Part shown: in pieces, positions 34,967 to 47,577 of the stretch
How positions within the stretch are numbered: the stretch's first letter is position 1
Layout of the letters: every line of letters starts with the position of its first letter
From: Bidens hawaiensis
Lineage: Eukaryota > Streptophyta > Magnoliopsida > Asterales > Asteraceae
Direction: 5' to 3'
Assembly: GCA_021521415.1 (NCBI GenBank)
Contig: JAIQDT010005002.1
Coordinates: forward strand, 1-64,000
DNA: 64,000 nucleotides
Position numbers and translations under genes: made by a program
The notes under the pieces: model-generated
Database searches by the model: none
The model's input: the letters and a program-made list of their open reading frames with translations, nothing else
Told to the model about the DNA's origin: nothing

Positions 34967-36237
34967 CCGTCGTGAGTAGTTAGAGTTGAAGTTTAATCAG
35001 GAGATGAAAGAAATGTTCAAATTAAAGCCACAAATTTTCCGGTCAACGAATTGTAGAAAAAGGTAAAGTGGTGGGCATACGTGATTCGATTGTGCATATG
35101 CATATTGGCGTATGGATATATATTGGGTAATGGTGTTATAAAGTGATTGGCACTTGAATAGCAAAAACAAAAAACTTTATTTGGGGCATTGCAATCTAAC
35201 AAGTAGGAATGTGATGGGAATGAAGAAAACCATACGAGATTGAAACACTAAAATAGCGAGTGAGACAACGGTCTTAGTGAAGACTGCCCTCTTTTTGCTG
35301 GTAAAACAATTCATGTGGTAGGCACGCCCCAATGGTTTGGTGACTACCGCAATTTCATATAGTTTTGTTGTGTCAGCCATATCAAATAGTGTTCCGTTTG
35401 TACCGCAATTTCATATAGTCAATGTTTCTCAAATGGGTCCTAAAAATTGATTTTGATAGAACAAGGGGGAAGACTATCTCTTTATATTAACTAAGCCTCC
35501 AAAACGACGAAGTACAACGCATGTTGAGATAGAGTTCAGTTGAACCGCATAGAAGTCGTTCTTACATATTCCCTTTTTGTGTTGAAGGGTATTTGTGTCC
35601 ATATTTTGTTTGTATTGAATAAATATATCTTGTAATGAAACCCGTTGCATGTTTAATATGAAAAATTCTGTAGTAATTTGAGCGGCCATTGCATAATCCC
35701 AAAGTGTATGCGATGGTGTTATAAAGGCCATGGGATTCATTTGGATCAATGTCTTCACCAATCTTATACCAGTGCGTTAATGGTGCTCAATTACACACTA
35801 CATGACAAATGAGAAGTGGTTTGTCATGAGTAACTCACGGGCCTTTTTGAAATCTATTGATATGAGGCCCCTTCAATACTTCCACATCGTCAACTCACTT
35901 GACGGCGATGCATGTGTTGTGTACTTGGAAACAGTTGTTGCACCTGTTATTTGATGTTACTCGCTTCCAAGGTTTGATGTACACAGCTACGTAAAGGAAC
36001 CATTTTTAGCGTTTCACACTTACTACCTCTTTTTAAATTAATTAAACTTATTAGTTGATGATTCATATATTTGCTTGAAATATTGATTCTTGGTATATTA
36101 TTATGTTTGATAGCTGAAAAGTTATAATTGATTTTTTTATTTCTCTATTTTCCTATTTTTAAATTCGGCTTCACTCAACTTAAGAGCATGGCATTGCGGC
36201 GGGGGAGCGTGGCTCACGGGCATTTAGTAGGTAGGGC
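34967..36237. other. Intergenic with unassigned ORF
   Basis: A 95-codon minus-strand frame at 35474-35761 (MVKTLIQMNPMAFITP) and a 67-codon one at 35177-35380 are open but match no family that I know. They could be captured gene fragments. A 19-bp direct repeat TACCGCAATTTCATATAGT occurs near 35346 and 35400. Nothing else is recognised. Confidence 0.4.
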
Positions 36238-36346
36238 TGTTAGTGCACGGTTTTGCGTCTAGAGTCTTTGTATTTAACGTTAATGTTTTATTTATGATTT
36301 AATGTAATAATAGTTTGTTTATTGAGTTAGTTCGCTAAGTTAAAGG

Positions 36347-36495
36347 CTAGTTCGCTAGGGGATGTTAGCGAACTAGTCAGTAAATGTATTCCCTCCTGAT
36401 TCGTTAGGGGATGTTAACGAATCAGGGGGTGTTTCGCTAATTTAATGTATGTAACGAAGGGGAGGCTGGTTCGCTAGGGGATGTTAGCGAACCAG
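36347..36495. promoter_or_regulatory. Three stem-loops with identical loops in 5' LTR
   Basis: At 36347-36376, 36396-36425 and 36466-36495 there are perfect 11-bp inverted repeats around the same 8-nt loop GGGGATGT. The stems are CTAGTTCGCTA, CTGATTCGTTA and CTGGTTCGCTA. Every difference between stems is matched by a complementary change in the other arm. They lie in U3 just upstream of the TATA box, so a protein-binding palindrome array or enhancer role is plausible. Confidence 0.95.
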
Positions 36496-36504
36496 ATCAC
36501 CATC

Positions 36505-36528
36505 TATATATAGTGAACTCCTGTTCAC
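36505..36528 (+). promoter_or_regulatory. Copia LTR TATA box and short hairpin
   Basis: TATATATAG (36505-36513) is followed directly by GTGAAC-TCCT-GTTCAC (36513-36528). It is the likely core promoter of the element. The same pair lies at 47845-47868 in the other LTR. Confidence 0.7.
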
Positions 36529-36752
36529 GTTTTAAAATAAGTTTTGGAGTTAATTAACGAATTGTTGTCCAAACTCTCTCTCAAGCTTCACCTAATATTA
36601 TACAGATAATATATTGATAATATATATACATATATAACACTGAATCAATGTTAATTATGAGCTAGATCCTTAATCGTATTAATAGTATAAACACAGATCT
36701 GAGATCTGTTAGTGGTTATTGTTATTGATACGAATCATCGGGTTCCAACAAG

Positions 36753-36764
36753 TGGTGTCAAAGC
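36753..36764 (+). other. Copia primer-binding site (variant)
   Basis: TGGTGTCAAAGC lies 2 nt after the LTR and differs at two positions from the usual initiator-Met site TGGTATCAGAGC. Confidence 0.7.
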
Positions 36765-37809
36765 TGTTGGTGCTCATACACTTGATTTGGTGTTGATTTT
36801 GTTATCGTTTTTATTGAATTTTCTGTTTAAGAAGTTTTGAATCGATTTTGGATTGAATTGATTGAGTTATGGTTGATTTGGACTGGTTTTGAGGTGTGTA
36901 AGGTATTGGAGAGGTTTGGTTAAGTGGAATTGAGGTTTGATTTGGATTTGTGTGTTTTTGGTTATGGTTTCGGTTTAAGTCCGAAACAGAGTATTGTTAT
37001 TGGTTAAATTGGTTGAGTAATTGAAATCGTTTGGTCACAAGGTTGTGTGTACTGGATTCGGAATTAGATTACGAGGAGTTTGATAGGTAATTTATGCGAT
37101 TTGGTTGAGTAACGAGGTAGTATTACGAATTTGACAATTCTGGGTTTCTGGGTTGTTCTTCATAATTTCTGGAAAATTATGTTGAATATTTGAAGATTTG
37201 AAGATGAACGTAATTCGCTATCATCTTCCTGGTGATTCGCTACATGTTTATTCGTGATTCGTTATCAAATTTGTTACTTCGTTACCTTGTTCGTTAGCCA
37301 ATTCGAGTGATTTATTGATTCGTGTACTCTAGTTCGCTATCTAGATTAACCGATTCGTGTGACACGTGTTCTTCTTGGAATTTGTGTCCTAACAACCTTT
37401 GCCACGTGGCATAAGGTGTCAGAGTTTGTTACAAACGGTTGTAACAACCTGATTCGCTATAGTGTGATTCGCTAGTGTGATTCGCTAATCCACTGTAGCT
37501 GATTCGCTAAGCATTCCTTAGTGATTCGCTAAGTTTATTTTGGCGATTCGTTACTGATTACTGTCTAATTCGCTAAACAAATCCTTTGTGATTCGTTAAG
37601 TTGACTCTTTAAGTTGACTTTTGATTCGCTAAAACACTCACCTCATTCGTTAAGGTACTTCGTTGCTGATCAGTCTTAACTTCGTTAAGAGTTGATTCGT
37701 TAAACACTGTTAACAGTTCGCAATAACTGTTCTCAGTTCGCTATAACAGTTCACAATTCGCTACACAGTTCGTTAAACCTAGTTCTTTAAACTTGTTTAA
37801 TTTTCAAAT
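36765..37809 (+). other. Copia untranslated leader with TTCGYTA motif array
   Basis: This non-coding leader contains about two dozen copies of a TTCG(C/T)TA-type motif, mostly as GATTCGCTA or GATTCGTTA, concentrated at 37205-37785 with irregular spacing. The same motif forms the LTR stem-loops and recurs at 44400-45490. There is no ORF. Confidence 0.85.
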
Positions 37810-39240
37810 ATGGCCGGTATGTATGCATTGGCGTCTCAAAACATGTTGATGCAACAAATGTTACAACTTGATACTGAGATAGGTTCATATTCCAAATGTC
37901 CGAGATTGATGAAATTCAGTGATTTTGCAAAGTGGGAACCTCGGTTTCGTGCTCACTTAGGATCAGTTCATCCTGATTGTTCTTACTTTTTAGATGAGGT
38001 CTATACTGTACCTATGATTGGAGATGAGACTACGGGTTTTACACCAAAGGCTATCTCACAATACTCTGTTGAAGAAAAGAAAGCATTAGAGATAGAAATA
38101 ATAGCTTATTCTACTCTAACCATGGCCTTGCCTGAGACTATCTTTCACCAAGTGGGTAGCATCAAAAGATGTGCTGCTTTATTTCAACATCTTCGCATGA
38201 GAAGTATGGGTAACACAGCAGAGAGTAAAAAAGTAATGCTTAAGTTTCAGTTTCGAAACTTTAATCTATTGAAAGGTGAGACGGTTGAAGAAATGACAAC
38301 AAGATTCAATCACTTGATTGCTGAGATGGACAAGATGCAAATTGAAGTTCCTGAAAGTGATAAAATTGATACTATCATGAGTATACTTCCAAGTTCTTAT
38401 TCCACATTCTTAATGGTTCTGAAGGAAAACAATTATTTCGCAAATGAAGATCTGACTGCTATTGAATTTATGCAAAAGATTGAAGACAGAGAATATGATC
38501 TGAAATGTCAGAAATCTTCAAAGGAAAGTCATGATCCTTCGTTCTATGGTGGAAGTATGCCTCTTAGTTCAACCATATCTCCACTAACCGCTTTTCTTAC
38601 TCAAGCTGTTGCAAGTGAAAATGCAAATGCTTCATTTAATGATCCACAAGCTTGTTTCTATACTGCTGGAAATACATCTGGTAATTCTGGTTCATCTGGG
38701 GCATCGGGAAATTCATTTTCTACTAAAAAATTCTCATTTCAACCAAACGTAAACATAAAGGAGGCTGAACAGAATTTTGCATTCTTGTCTGCTTTTATGT
38801 CTTCCTATGAGAATTTGGTGAGTAGTAAGATTGCCACAAGTGATTTAACCGATGAAGATTATGATCAAATTGATCCCGATGATTTAGAACTCATGGATCT
38901 AAAGTGGAACATGGCGATGATTGTTAGAAAAGTGAAGAAGTTTATACAAAGAACAGGCAAAGATCTTCCTTCATTGAGCAAGAAGCTTGGGTTTGATAAA
39001 CTAAAGGTTAAATGCTACAATTGTCAAGAATTTGGGCATTTCGCAAAGAATGTGATAAACCTAAGAAAGAATACACTGGTTCGAGAAATCAAGATCAAAA
39101 TGATGCTGGAAAGTCTTCAAATTCAAAACCATCATCTTCTGGAAATCAGGCAATGCTGTCTAATCTGGATGGTAATGATTGGTCACAATCAAGCAAACCT
39201 AGCAATGTTTGGAATTGGTGAAAATTCTCAAGATGCTAGT
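37810..39240 (+). pseudogene. Copia gag
   Basis: The frame opens at ATG 37810 (MAGMYALASQNML) and encodes a UBN2-type copia Gag (FAKWEPRFRAHL, MLKFQFRNFNLLKGETVEE, IMSILPSSYSTFL). Near 39045 the reading frame changes in the middle of the zinc knuckle: CYNCQEFGHFAK is in frame, but the final Cys and basic tail (ECDKPKKEYTGSRNQ) are in the +1 frame up to about 39218, after which the original frame resumes (ENSQDASGSDLSS). The out-of-frame stretch happens to have no stop, so the ORF stays open but the knuckle is lost. Gag would form particles and bind RNA. Confidence 0.9.
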
Positions 39241-40697
39241 GGAAGTGATTTGTCATCTGATAATGATTCTGGATCCGAGTCGGATGATTCAAGCGAAAAA
39301 CTTCCAATTAATTTTGCTTGTATGGCGAAGATCAGCGAATCTTCCTCGTCTGCTTGCACAGCCAACCAGAATGAGGGTTCATCCAAGACCATTTCTGGTG
39401 AAAACTGGATTATGGACAGCGGATGTTCTCGCCATATTACTGGAAATCTCAACCTCTTATCAAATGTGAGAAATATTCAAGGGGGTTATGTGGCGTTTGC
39501 TGGGAATTCTGGGGGTATGATCACACAAGAAGGTGAAATGTCGAATGGGAAGATTACATTTGAGAAAGTAAATTATTGTGATAAAGTTGATCATAACTTA
39601 TTGAGTGTGTCACAGATTTTTGATAAGAAATACACTACTGTTTGTACTGATAGAGAGTGTCTTATTCTGAAACCGGGATACGTGATTCCCGAGGACATGG
39701 TTGTCATGAGATCACCACGATCAAATGATATTTATGTCTTGAATATGAACTCTAGAGCATCTACATCGATCGAAACGTGTTTTGTCTTGAAAGCAACCGA
39801 GAAAGACTCCATACTTTGGCATCGAAGAATGGGTCACATACACGTTAGAAAGATGAATAATTTAATGGCGAACGATTTGGTTGAGGTGGTGTCGTTGAAA
39901 AATTTTAAGTTATCAGATCATTGTGTTGCTTGTAAGAAGGGCAAACAAAAGAAGAAATCGCACCCATCTAAGGTATTCAATTCCATTGATACTCCGCTAG
40001 AACGACTTCATATGGATTTGTTTGGTCCAGTGAATCGTGCGAGTATTTCTGGAGACTGGTATTGTCTTGTCGTGACTGATGATTATTCGAGATATTCGTG
40101 GGTTTTAACATGAGCTCGAAAGATTAAACGCCTGTTTTGGTACAAAACCTTATTACGAAAATCGAATCACTTTACAAACAAAAGGTGAGGAGAATTCGGA
40201 GTGATAATGGAACATAATTCAAGAACACTATGTTGGATTTCTTTTGTATCCAAAAGGGAATTCACCGAGAATATAGTGCACCCTATGTACCTCAACAAAA
40301 TGGCGTTGCCGAAAGAAAGAAAAGAACCTTGATTGAAACTGCAAGAACGATGCTCGCTGATTCTAAGCTTCCTGTCCATTTTTGGAATGAGGCTGTGAAT
40401 ACGGCTTGTTATACTCTCAATCGTGTTCTAACAGTTAAACGACTAAAGAAGACCAGTTATGAATTATTGAATAATCGTAAGCCTAACTTAAAGTATTTGG
40501 AACCTTTTGGGTGTCCTTGTACTATGCTGAAGAAGGATGCGGGTAAATTTGAAGAGAAAGCCATTGAAGTTTGGCATGCATCACCTAAGAAACGGGTTTT
40601 TAATTTTACGTCCGGTTGTGTCGAAGAGTGGTACCATGTTGGTTGTCAGAAATACACTACTCCTTCACAAGAGAAAGGTTCCCGAATGGATGTTTGA
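39241..40697 (+). pseudogene. Copia protease and integrase
   Basis: Protease is recognisable by WIMDSGCSRHITGN (codons near 39406). Integrase follows: HHCC finger (LWHRRMGH to CVACKKGK), first Asp in LHMDLFGP, second Asp in RSDNGT (about 40196), Glu in NGVAERKKRT. A TGA at 40111-40113 ends the gag-continuous frame and a TAA follows the second Asp near 40215. The core resumes at 40230 and goes out of frame near 40670. Catalytic residues survive but no intact protein can be made. Confidence 0.9.
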
Positions 40698-41850
40698 TTA
40701 TAATGGCCTATTTAATTCTTTCACCTCATCAACTGATCATCCAGATGAAGATGTAGTTCGGGCGTAATTTGAAGAACATTTGAAAATTCCACGATTTGCA
40801 AGTTCAAATGATGTTGAAGTTCCAATTGCTGCTCCAACTGAAGAACCTGAAAACGAAGCTCCTGTTCATTATGATACTGCTTCTACTTCATCTGATGATA
40901 ATGCTTCAGTAATTGGGAATAATGTTTCATCTCCTGAATTGGGTGAACATTATACTAACTTATTTGAAAATGTTACTGTTTCTGAAAATCCTATTTTCAG
41001 GATTCATAATTATCATCCACAAGAAAAAATTATTGGAGACCTTGATGTAGGGGTTCAGACACGACATCAAATCGCCTCTTCAAGTGACAATAATGCTCTC
41101 TGTGTTCATGCTGACTTACATGCATCTGAAATTGCAGCTGTTGCTAAGTTTTCCTGTTTTCTATCTCAAGTCGAGCCAACAACTCCTCGTGTGGGTTTAC
41201 AAGATCCTTCTTGGGTAGAAGCTATGCAAGAACAACTACAAAAATTTGCTCGTTTAGGTGTTTGGGATCTTATTGATAAACCTGCTAGAATCAAGAAGGC
41301 AATTCCGACTAAGTGGGAATATAAGTGTAAGAAGGATGATCGTGGGGTAATTGTGAGAAACAAGGCACGTTTAGTGGTGCAGGGATTTCATCAGCAAGAG
41401 GGTATTGATTAGGTTTATGCACCAGTGGCAAGATTAGAGTCGATTCGAATCTTCCTGGCTTATGCTGCTTACAAGAACATCAAAGTGTATCAAATGGACG
41501 TTAAGAGTGCTTTTCTCAATGGTGAACTACACGAAGAAGTGTTTGTCCAACAACCACCTGGTTTTGAAGATCCTGAGTATTCGGAACCTGTTTCCCGATT
41601 AAACAAGGCATTATATGGTCTTCATCAAGCCCCGAGAGCTTGGTATGGCACACTCGCCGACCATTTGACGGATAACGGCTTCAAACGTGGAACGGTCGAC
41701 TGCACTTTATTTTACAAGAATATTGGTGATGATCTTCTGCTTATTCAGATTTATGTTGATGACATAATCTTTGGGTCTACGAACGAAAAATTATGTAAGG
41801 AGTTCGAGAGAGATGAATTTCTTTTTAGGGCTGCAGGTTCACCAGTCTGA
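40698..41850 (+). pseudogene. Copia reverse transcriptase
   Basis: After a variable acidic linker (40780-41160) come the copia RT motifs: PSWVEAMQEQL, IPTKWEYKCKKD, KARLVVQGFHQQEGID, then a TAG at 41410-41412, then [38 protein letters not shown] and YVDDIIFGS (YVDD at 41752-41763). A stop at 40765-40767 and a frame change near 41807 also break it. Confidence 0.92.
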
Positions 41851-42583
41851 TAAGGGAATCTTCATTCATCAGACAAAATATGTGAACGATGTCGTGGAAC
41901 GGTTCAAGATTACTGCCGGAAAAATCCCTTCTACTCCTCTTCCAGTGGGTCACAATTTATCACCAGATGAATTGGAGGATACCGTTGATCCGACCCTTTA
42001 TCGTGCTATGATTGGTTCTCTAATGTATTTAACTGCTTCTCGACCCGACATAATGTTTGCTGTTTGTTTGTGTGCTAGGTACCAAGCTAGTCCCCGAGTG
42101 ACTCACCTGGCAGCGGTCAAGCGTATTTCGCAATATCTACGGGGAAATCCTGACATCGGGTTATGGTACCCCAAAGATAATACTTTCGATCTTACCGCCT
42201 ACTCAGACTCAGATTATGGAGGATGCAAGATCAATTTCAAATCAACGACTGCAGGATGTCAATTTTTAGGAAACCGGCTTGTTTCCTGGCAGTGTAAGAA
42301 GCAGACAACGGTCTCCACTTCAACCGCCGAAGCTGAGTATGTTGCAGCCTCGAGTTGCTGTTCCCAGGTTTTGTGGATACAACAACATCTTCACGACTAC
42401 GGTTTGAAGTTTCTTACTACTCCTAACCTGATTGATAATTCTGCTGCTATTAGTATCACCAAGAATCCCGTACAACATTCTAAAACGAAACATATCGAAA
42501 TTCGATATCATTTTATACGGGATTGCTATGAAAAGAAATTAATCGATCTTAAGAAAATCTATTTTAGTTCGAATCGACTCTAA
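41771..42583 (+). pseudogene. Copia RNase H (C-terminus of pol)
   Basis: This open frame follows the RT frame change: [34 protein letters not shown], then RNase H with AYSDSDYGG, STAEAEYVAAS and DNSAAISITKNP. It ends at 42583 (SSNRL). The active-site Asp/Glu/Asp set is present. Confidence 0.92.
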
Positions 42584-45500
42584 TCTTTATTTTTTGTTAT
42601 TTTTTTTCTTTTATAATTTATTTTAGTTTTAGGGGGAGAAAATCTAGAAAATACAAAAAAGATTGTGTTTTTCGTTTGTATAGATAAAATCCAAAAACAT
42701 TGAAAAATACTAAAAATCAAAAATAGTGTGTTTTTATGTTTTTATATTTTCTGAAAAACCAAAAACATTTTAAAATTAGAAAATTTCAAAAATATTGTGA
42801 TTTTTGTTTGTATAGAAAACCATTTGAAAAAGTCAAAAAGAGCGTGAATTTTTCTATTTTGTAAAGAAAATCCGAAAAGACAAAAAGATTGTGGTTTTAG
42901 TTTGTAAAAAAAAAAAATAGATTTTCACTTATGATCGCTGAAAATTATGTCATTTGCTTCTATTTTGAAGGACATATACTTGTATGTGTTTGGTCTTGAT
43001 AATTCCTTGAAATCTTCGGGTTAGCCATTTATCTGACAAATGGAAAGTATTTGGGGCGTTCATTAAGTATTCTATTTTATTTTAGCTGAGAATTTAGTAA
43101 GTTATTTAAGTTTGTAAAACATGCTTGCATGTCTTGGTCCTGTTCTCTACTTGTAGATGAATAGGATAACCATTAATTTGTGAACTTAAGTTAACTGGGG
43201 CAATCTTTAAATCATTTTATGCTCCTCAAAATTTTGAGTTTTTGGAGCAAAAAGAGAAAATGATAGTACATTGGTGACCCCAAATCTAGAAAGAAATAAG
43301 CTTAAAAGACTGTGTTCTTAATCATTGGTGCATTGATAGGTCTTAAACAAGCTGTTAGAGTAAAGTAAGTGATATAAACTTAAAGAAAAGCCAAATTGAA
43401 AGAGGTGTTAGTCTCTAGCAAAAGTCTCGGTGAGGATGGCAGAAATGTAATAACCAGTCATACTCAAGCCTTATATTTGTTGGTCACCCAAAAATAAAAT
43501 AAAGCAAATAACAAGCATTAGGATTCTGGACACTGTGAGTCTTTATGCGGCTTAATCATTTGGGTATTCATAAGCATGAATATTTCACTCGCTTTCAAGA
43601 AGCAAACCCAAAGTCATTAAACTTGATCACTGCTGTACTTTGTACAATCTAAATTACTGACTTGATCAAAATCCGCTGTTAGTCATACAATTGTTCCTCC
43701 CTTGCGTGCGTCTTAATACCAATAAGAAACGGACCCCAGGAAATACAATGTATGTAGCCGACAGATGGACTCGTGCATACTCACTCACAGTAAAGGAAAC
43801 TTGATGCATTGCTCAAAAGTTCTCAATTAGTATAAAAAATTTTGATCAACATTATAATGGTTTAAGTCAAGTTGGGGTGATTTGGCAAAAATCAAATTAA
43901 GCTTGAACCGAGATTAGGGGCTGATAGTTTCTGATATTCTGTGCTCTAATTGAACCATAAATCATATCACAAAAATGCTCGAAGGTTTGTTATAAGATTT
44001 AAGTGGACAACAATATCAATGACCGACTTAACGCAGTCATAATTTCGCTGAAATATAAAACTGTGATGGAAGGGAAATTTGGTCAATATGATTCTCTGCT
44101 CAAAACTCAACAAAAATACAAAAATATAGTTCGTTTGATAAATCATTGAAAAACACAAAAATATTGTCTATTTTTATGATTGGGATATTCTTTTGTAAAT
44201 ACATTCTTAATTCTTTATTATACAAAATACTAAAAAGATTTTCTTTCTTTTTCTTTTTAAATATTTCTTAAGTTATGTTTCGGAAAAATGAAATGTTTTT
44301 AAGGTATTTTAGTTATCGAGATAAAAGGATTCTCGATAATTCTATTATTTAATTCTTTTAATTATTTAATTTAATATTAAATAAAAGATTTTATTTCGTT
44401 AAAATCCAATTCGTTATTTATGGATAACGAACTAGGTGATTCTTTAGCGAACTAGCTTCTGGTTCGCTCACCTAATTCGCTTCCGCACTCTGTAACGAAT
44501 CATCCCATTCGTTATGCATATTTAACGAATCAAGCAACGAATCAGGAAGTAATTCGTTAACCTAAGGTAACGAATGAATTAGCGAATGGGATAATTCGCT
44601 AACTTTAATTAAAACGAAGTGCCTACTTCGTGCCAGCTGTACCTCGGTTTGCGTGCAAGGTTATAAAAGACAAGAAAAACGAACAGTTCTCCACAGTTCG
44701 CCTTCTTTCTTCACCTTAAAGAAACTCTGTTCAAATTTTCTCTGAAATTTCGACCTTCTCGTTTTGACATTTCAAGGATATATTTGAGTTTCTTAGGTAT
44801 AGACGATTATTGCGATCTAATTTTCGTCAAAAATGGTTGTGATTTGATAGCAAGTTTATTGATTTTTAAGGGTTTAAGGGTTTCCAAGTTTTTAAACGTA
44901 TTTATGTATAATTTATGTTAATAACTTGATGATTTAGCCGTCATTGTGATCGGAATGTGATTTCGATACCCTTGGTGGACTTCAATCATCATTTGATTGT
45001 TGTTTGCTGGGTTAATTATGATTACTTGTTATCGGTGTCTATAGTGGGTTCATTTAACCTAGGTAGTTAGAGATGTTGAGTCTCAATCTCATCGATCTTA
45101 GCTTAAGAGCGTGATTCCGAGTACAACGAGATCATTATCTCGATGATTCAACGATAGTTATGACCATATTGAATCTGGGTTTATAATGTTGACTGTTGTT
45201 GTTCTTCCTGATTTTGACCTTGACTATGCGAGTCAAAGAAAAAGTCTTAATTTTTGACCATTCGTTAGTCTTAGAGAGTTGGGACTGTTTCGTGTCCAAT
45301 TCGTTAAGATTCTACACGAACTAGATGTGCGAATAAGGCATTCCACGAATCAGTTGTGGATTCGCTTAAAATATAACGAACTAGATGTTAGTTCGTCAAA
45401 ATCATATAGTAATTCACTATGTCCAGTTCATTAGTTAATTTACTTGATAGCGAATCACATGATTCGTTACAGTATTGTAACGAATCAGTGAGAAGTTAAA

Positions 45501-45696
45501 GGATGACATTTCATTTTTTTTAATTTAATTATATTAACTAGATGTTCAATTAATTTAATTAAAGAATTTAAAACGTCTAATACGCTTAAATATATTAATT
45601 ATACATATCCTTTGATTACGTATATACACCATCTATAGATATGTTGATATATTTTGATATCTCTTCTCATATTCGATTTTATTTAAACCGTAAAAC
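42584..45696 (+). other. Copia 3' non-coding region
   Basis: This 3.1-kb stretch without long ORFs separates pol and the accessory ORF. It begins with an internal purine tract (AGGGGGAGAAAA, about 42631), then AAAAC/GATTGTG-like imperfect repeats (42640-42900). A TTCG(C/T)TA / TAACGAA motif cluster in both orientations lies at 44400-44620 and 45260-45490. Confidence 0.75.
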
Positions 45697-47543
45697 ATGG
45701 CTGATCAAGAACAACAAAATCAACCACCACCAGAACAACCTCCAAATGATCAACAAGATCAACAAGCTGAAGTGATCTTATTGCCGTTTGATAAAAAGCA
45801 AAACATTTGTGCTTATGTTGATCAAGATGTACCTGATTTGGAAACATTTGGAGATTTGTTGACTTTCTTACGACGATCAAAGATACACTATGCTATCACT
45901 GCTAGACCAAAGGTGTATCTAAGTATTATCAGACAATTTTGGAACACAGCTGCATATGTTGAAGAAAATCAGACCTCCTGCTGCATTGTCTACAGTATCT
46001 CCTACTACATCAATGAGTCCTTCTCCTCCACCTCCGCCTAGTGATGTCTCATTCATGAGAATCACTCGGCCTCAAGGACCTGTTCAACCGGAGACGAAAT
46101 CGTTGCGTGCGATTGTTGAGTCTCAGGGGGTGAAGTTAAAAGAACAAGAAGAGTTAATTTTACAATTAACTTGTAAAGAAGATGCCCTAAAGAAACTCAA
46201 GAACGACGATGAAGATCCTGATGAATCCGGTGCAGGAGGTGAGCCTAAACAATCTCATGGTTTATCTGCTGGTGCTGGTACAAGTGGGGGTGAAGACTCA
46301 AGTCAAAAGATTTTCATTTATCAAGATCATACAACTGATTGAAATGATTGCAGCTAATACGGTGATATTTGTAGATGGATCTGGGGTGGTGAAGAGTGTG
46401 GTGAATAGGGACGAGATACAGGTTGGTGAGTTTGTAGAAAGATCCTTGACACGGGAGCAGATTTCAATACTGCTTGGGCTGAATGACGATCAATTAAATG
46501 TGTTAGAGGCTGAGCCCGATGTTGAGGTTGTGAATGAAGAAGGGTTGGATGAGGATCCGTTATTTATGAATACGGATTTTATTTATGAGAATGAGGACAT
46601 TGAGATGGAGGATGTGACTGCTGATGAGTACCCGGACTTGTATCAACACACGAACGTTGATCAAGGTGCTCTGGTATTTCAAGAAGAGGTGTTTAAAGAG
46701 ACTGAGGATGAATTGGAAAAGGTTGTGCAGCGAACAGTATCCTCACTCGAAGAAGTGACTGATGAGGACGTAGAAAGATGGTTCAAACGTCATAAAGTGG
46801 GTAAAATTATCAGTGCTTATCGTTATGTAGATCAAGAAAGAAAAGATACTGCTGCTGCTTGGGTTAAGGCTAATCAGGTGACTACCTTCAAGACCGTTTC
46901 AAAGGTACGCGGTGACATTGTTTCATGGGCTTATGATTCGGACCTTAAGGTATGTATAATCAAATGGGAGAAGGGTGTCCAGTATTATGAGTTTATAAGA
47001 GACGTTTTAACTCTACCGCGTTGGGATGTACGAACCCTCGCGAGACGTCCGTTTATAAATCGTGGGGGTCACCAGCATGCTGATATGCTTCATCGGCATC
47101 TTCTCTTTGAGGTCAATCACGGCTTCAAGTTCTTTAAGCCTCAAGTCCCTAGACGAAAGCGTATTGATGAGATTGATCCAAGGACTGGCTGGAGGAAACT
47201 TGTTTTGATAGTGAAGCCGCCCAAGACTATGAAGCAGGTTCCCGTGAAGACATTGCCTCAAGATATTTATCTGTCTTTCAACCGCTGGTATTATGACAAC
47301 CACACCAGCGAGGCCGTCATTGTTTTGGGAAGAGGTCTGAAGACTAAGTTTATCAAGATAATCGACCCAATGTGGTTGGTTAACTTATCAGAGACCGACA
47401 ATGACGTGCTCTTCAGGAAGCAGATCTTGTTCGAGCGCCAAGAAGATTACGACCTGGCTATGCAATTCCAACGAGTCGTTCGTGTGTGTCATGGACATGG
47501 AATTCATAGTTGCAGAGACTGGCAGTCAAAGCGCTTCAAATAA
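45697..47543 (+). pseudogene. Copia accessory (env-position) ORF
   Basis: Three pieces in three frames are seen. 45697-45966 starts MADQEQQNQPPPEQPP and contains FGDLLTFLRRSKIHYAI and SIIRQFWNTAAYVEEN. 45957-46342 is Pro-rich with a short coiled coil (SQGVKLKEQEELILQL). 46343-47543 is acidic, then basic (VERWFKRHKVG, WDVRTLARRPFINRG, MWLVNLSETDND). The junction near 45966 looks like an internal deletion. A TGA at 46340-46342 closes the second piece. The position after pol is that of the env-like ORF of Sireviruses, but I see no signal peptide or membrane segment. I recall similar ORFs from Asteraceae copia elements; function unknown. Confidence 0.7.
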
Positions 47544-47577
47544 GTTAAAGACAAAGAGCTCAAGATGAGGGGGTGTC

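Larger units (their letters stand above)
36238..36750 (+). repeat. Copia 5' LTR (513 bp)
   Basis: It runs from TGTTAGTGCACGG to GGTTCCAACA and is about 98.8% identical by eye to 47578-48090. It holds three stem-loops (36347-36495) and a TATA box. Confidence 0.95.
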
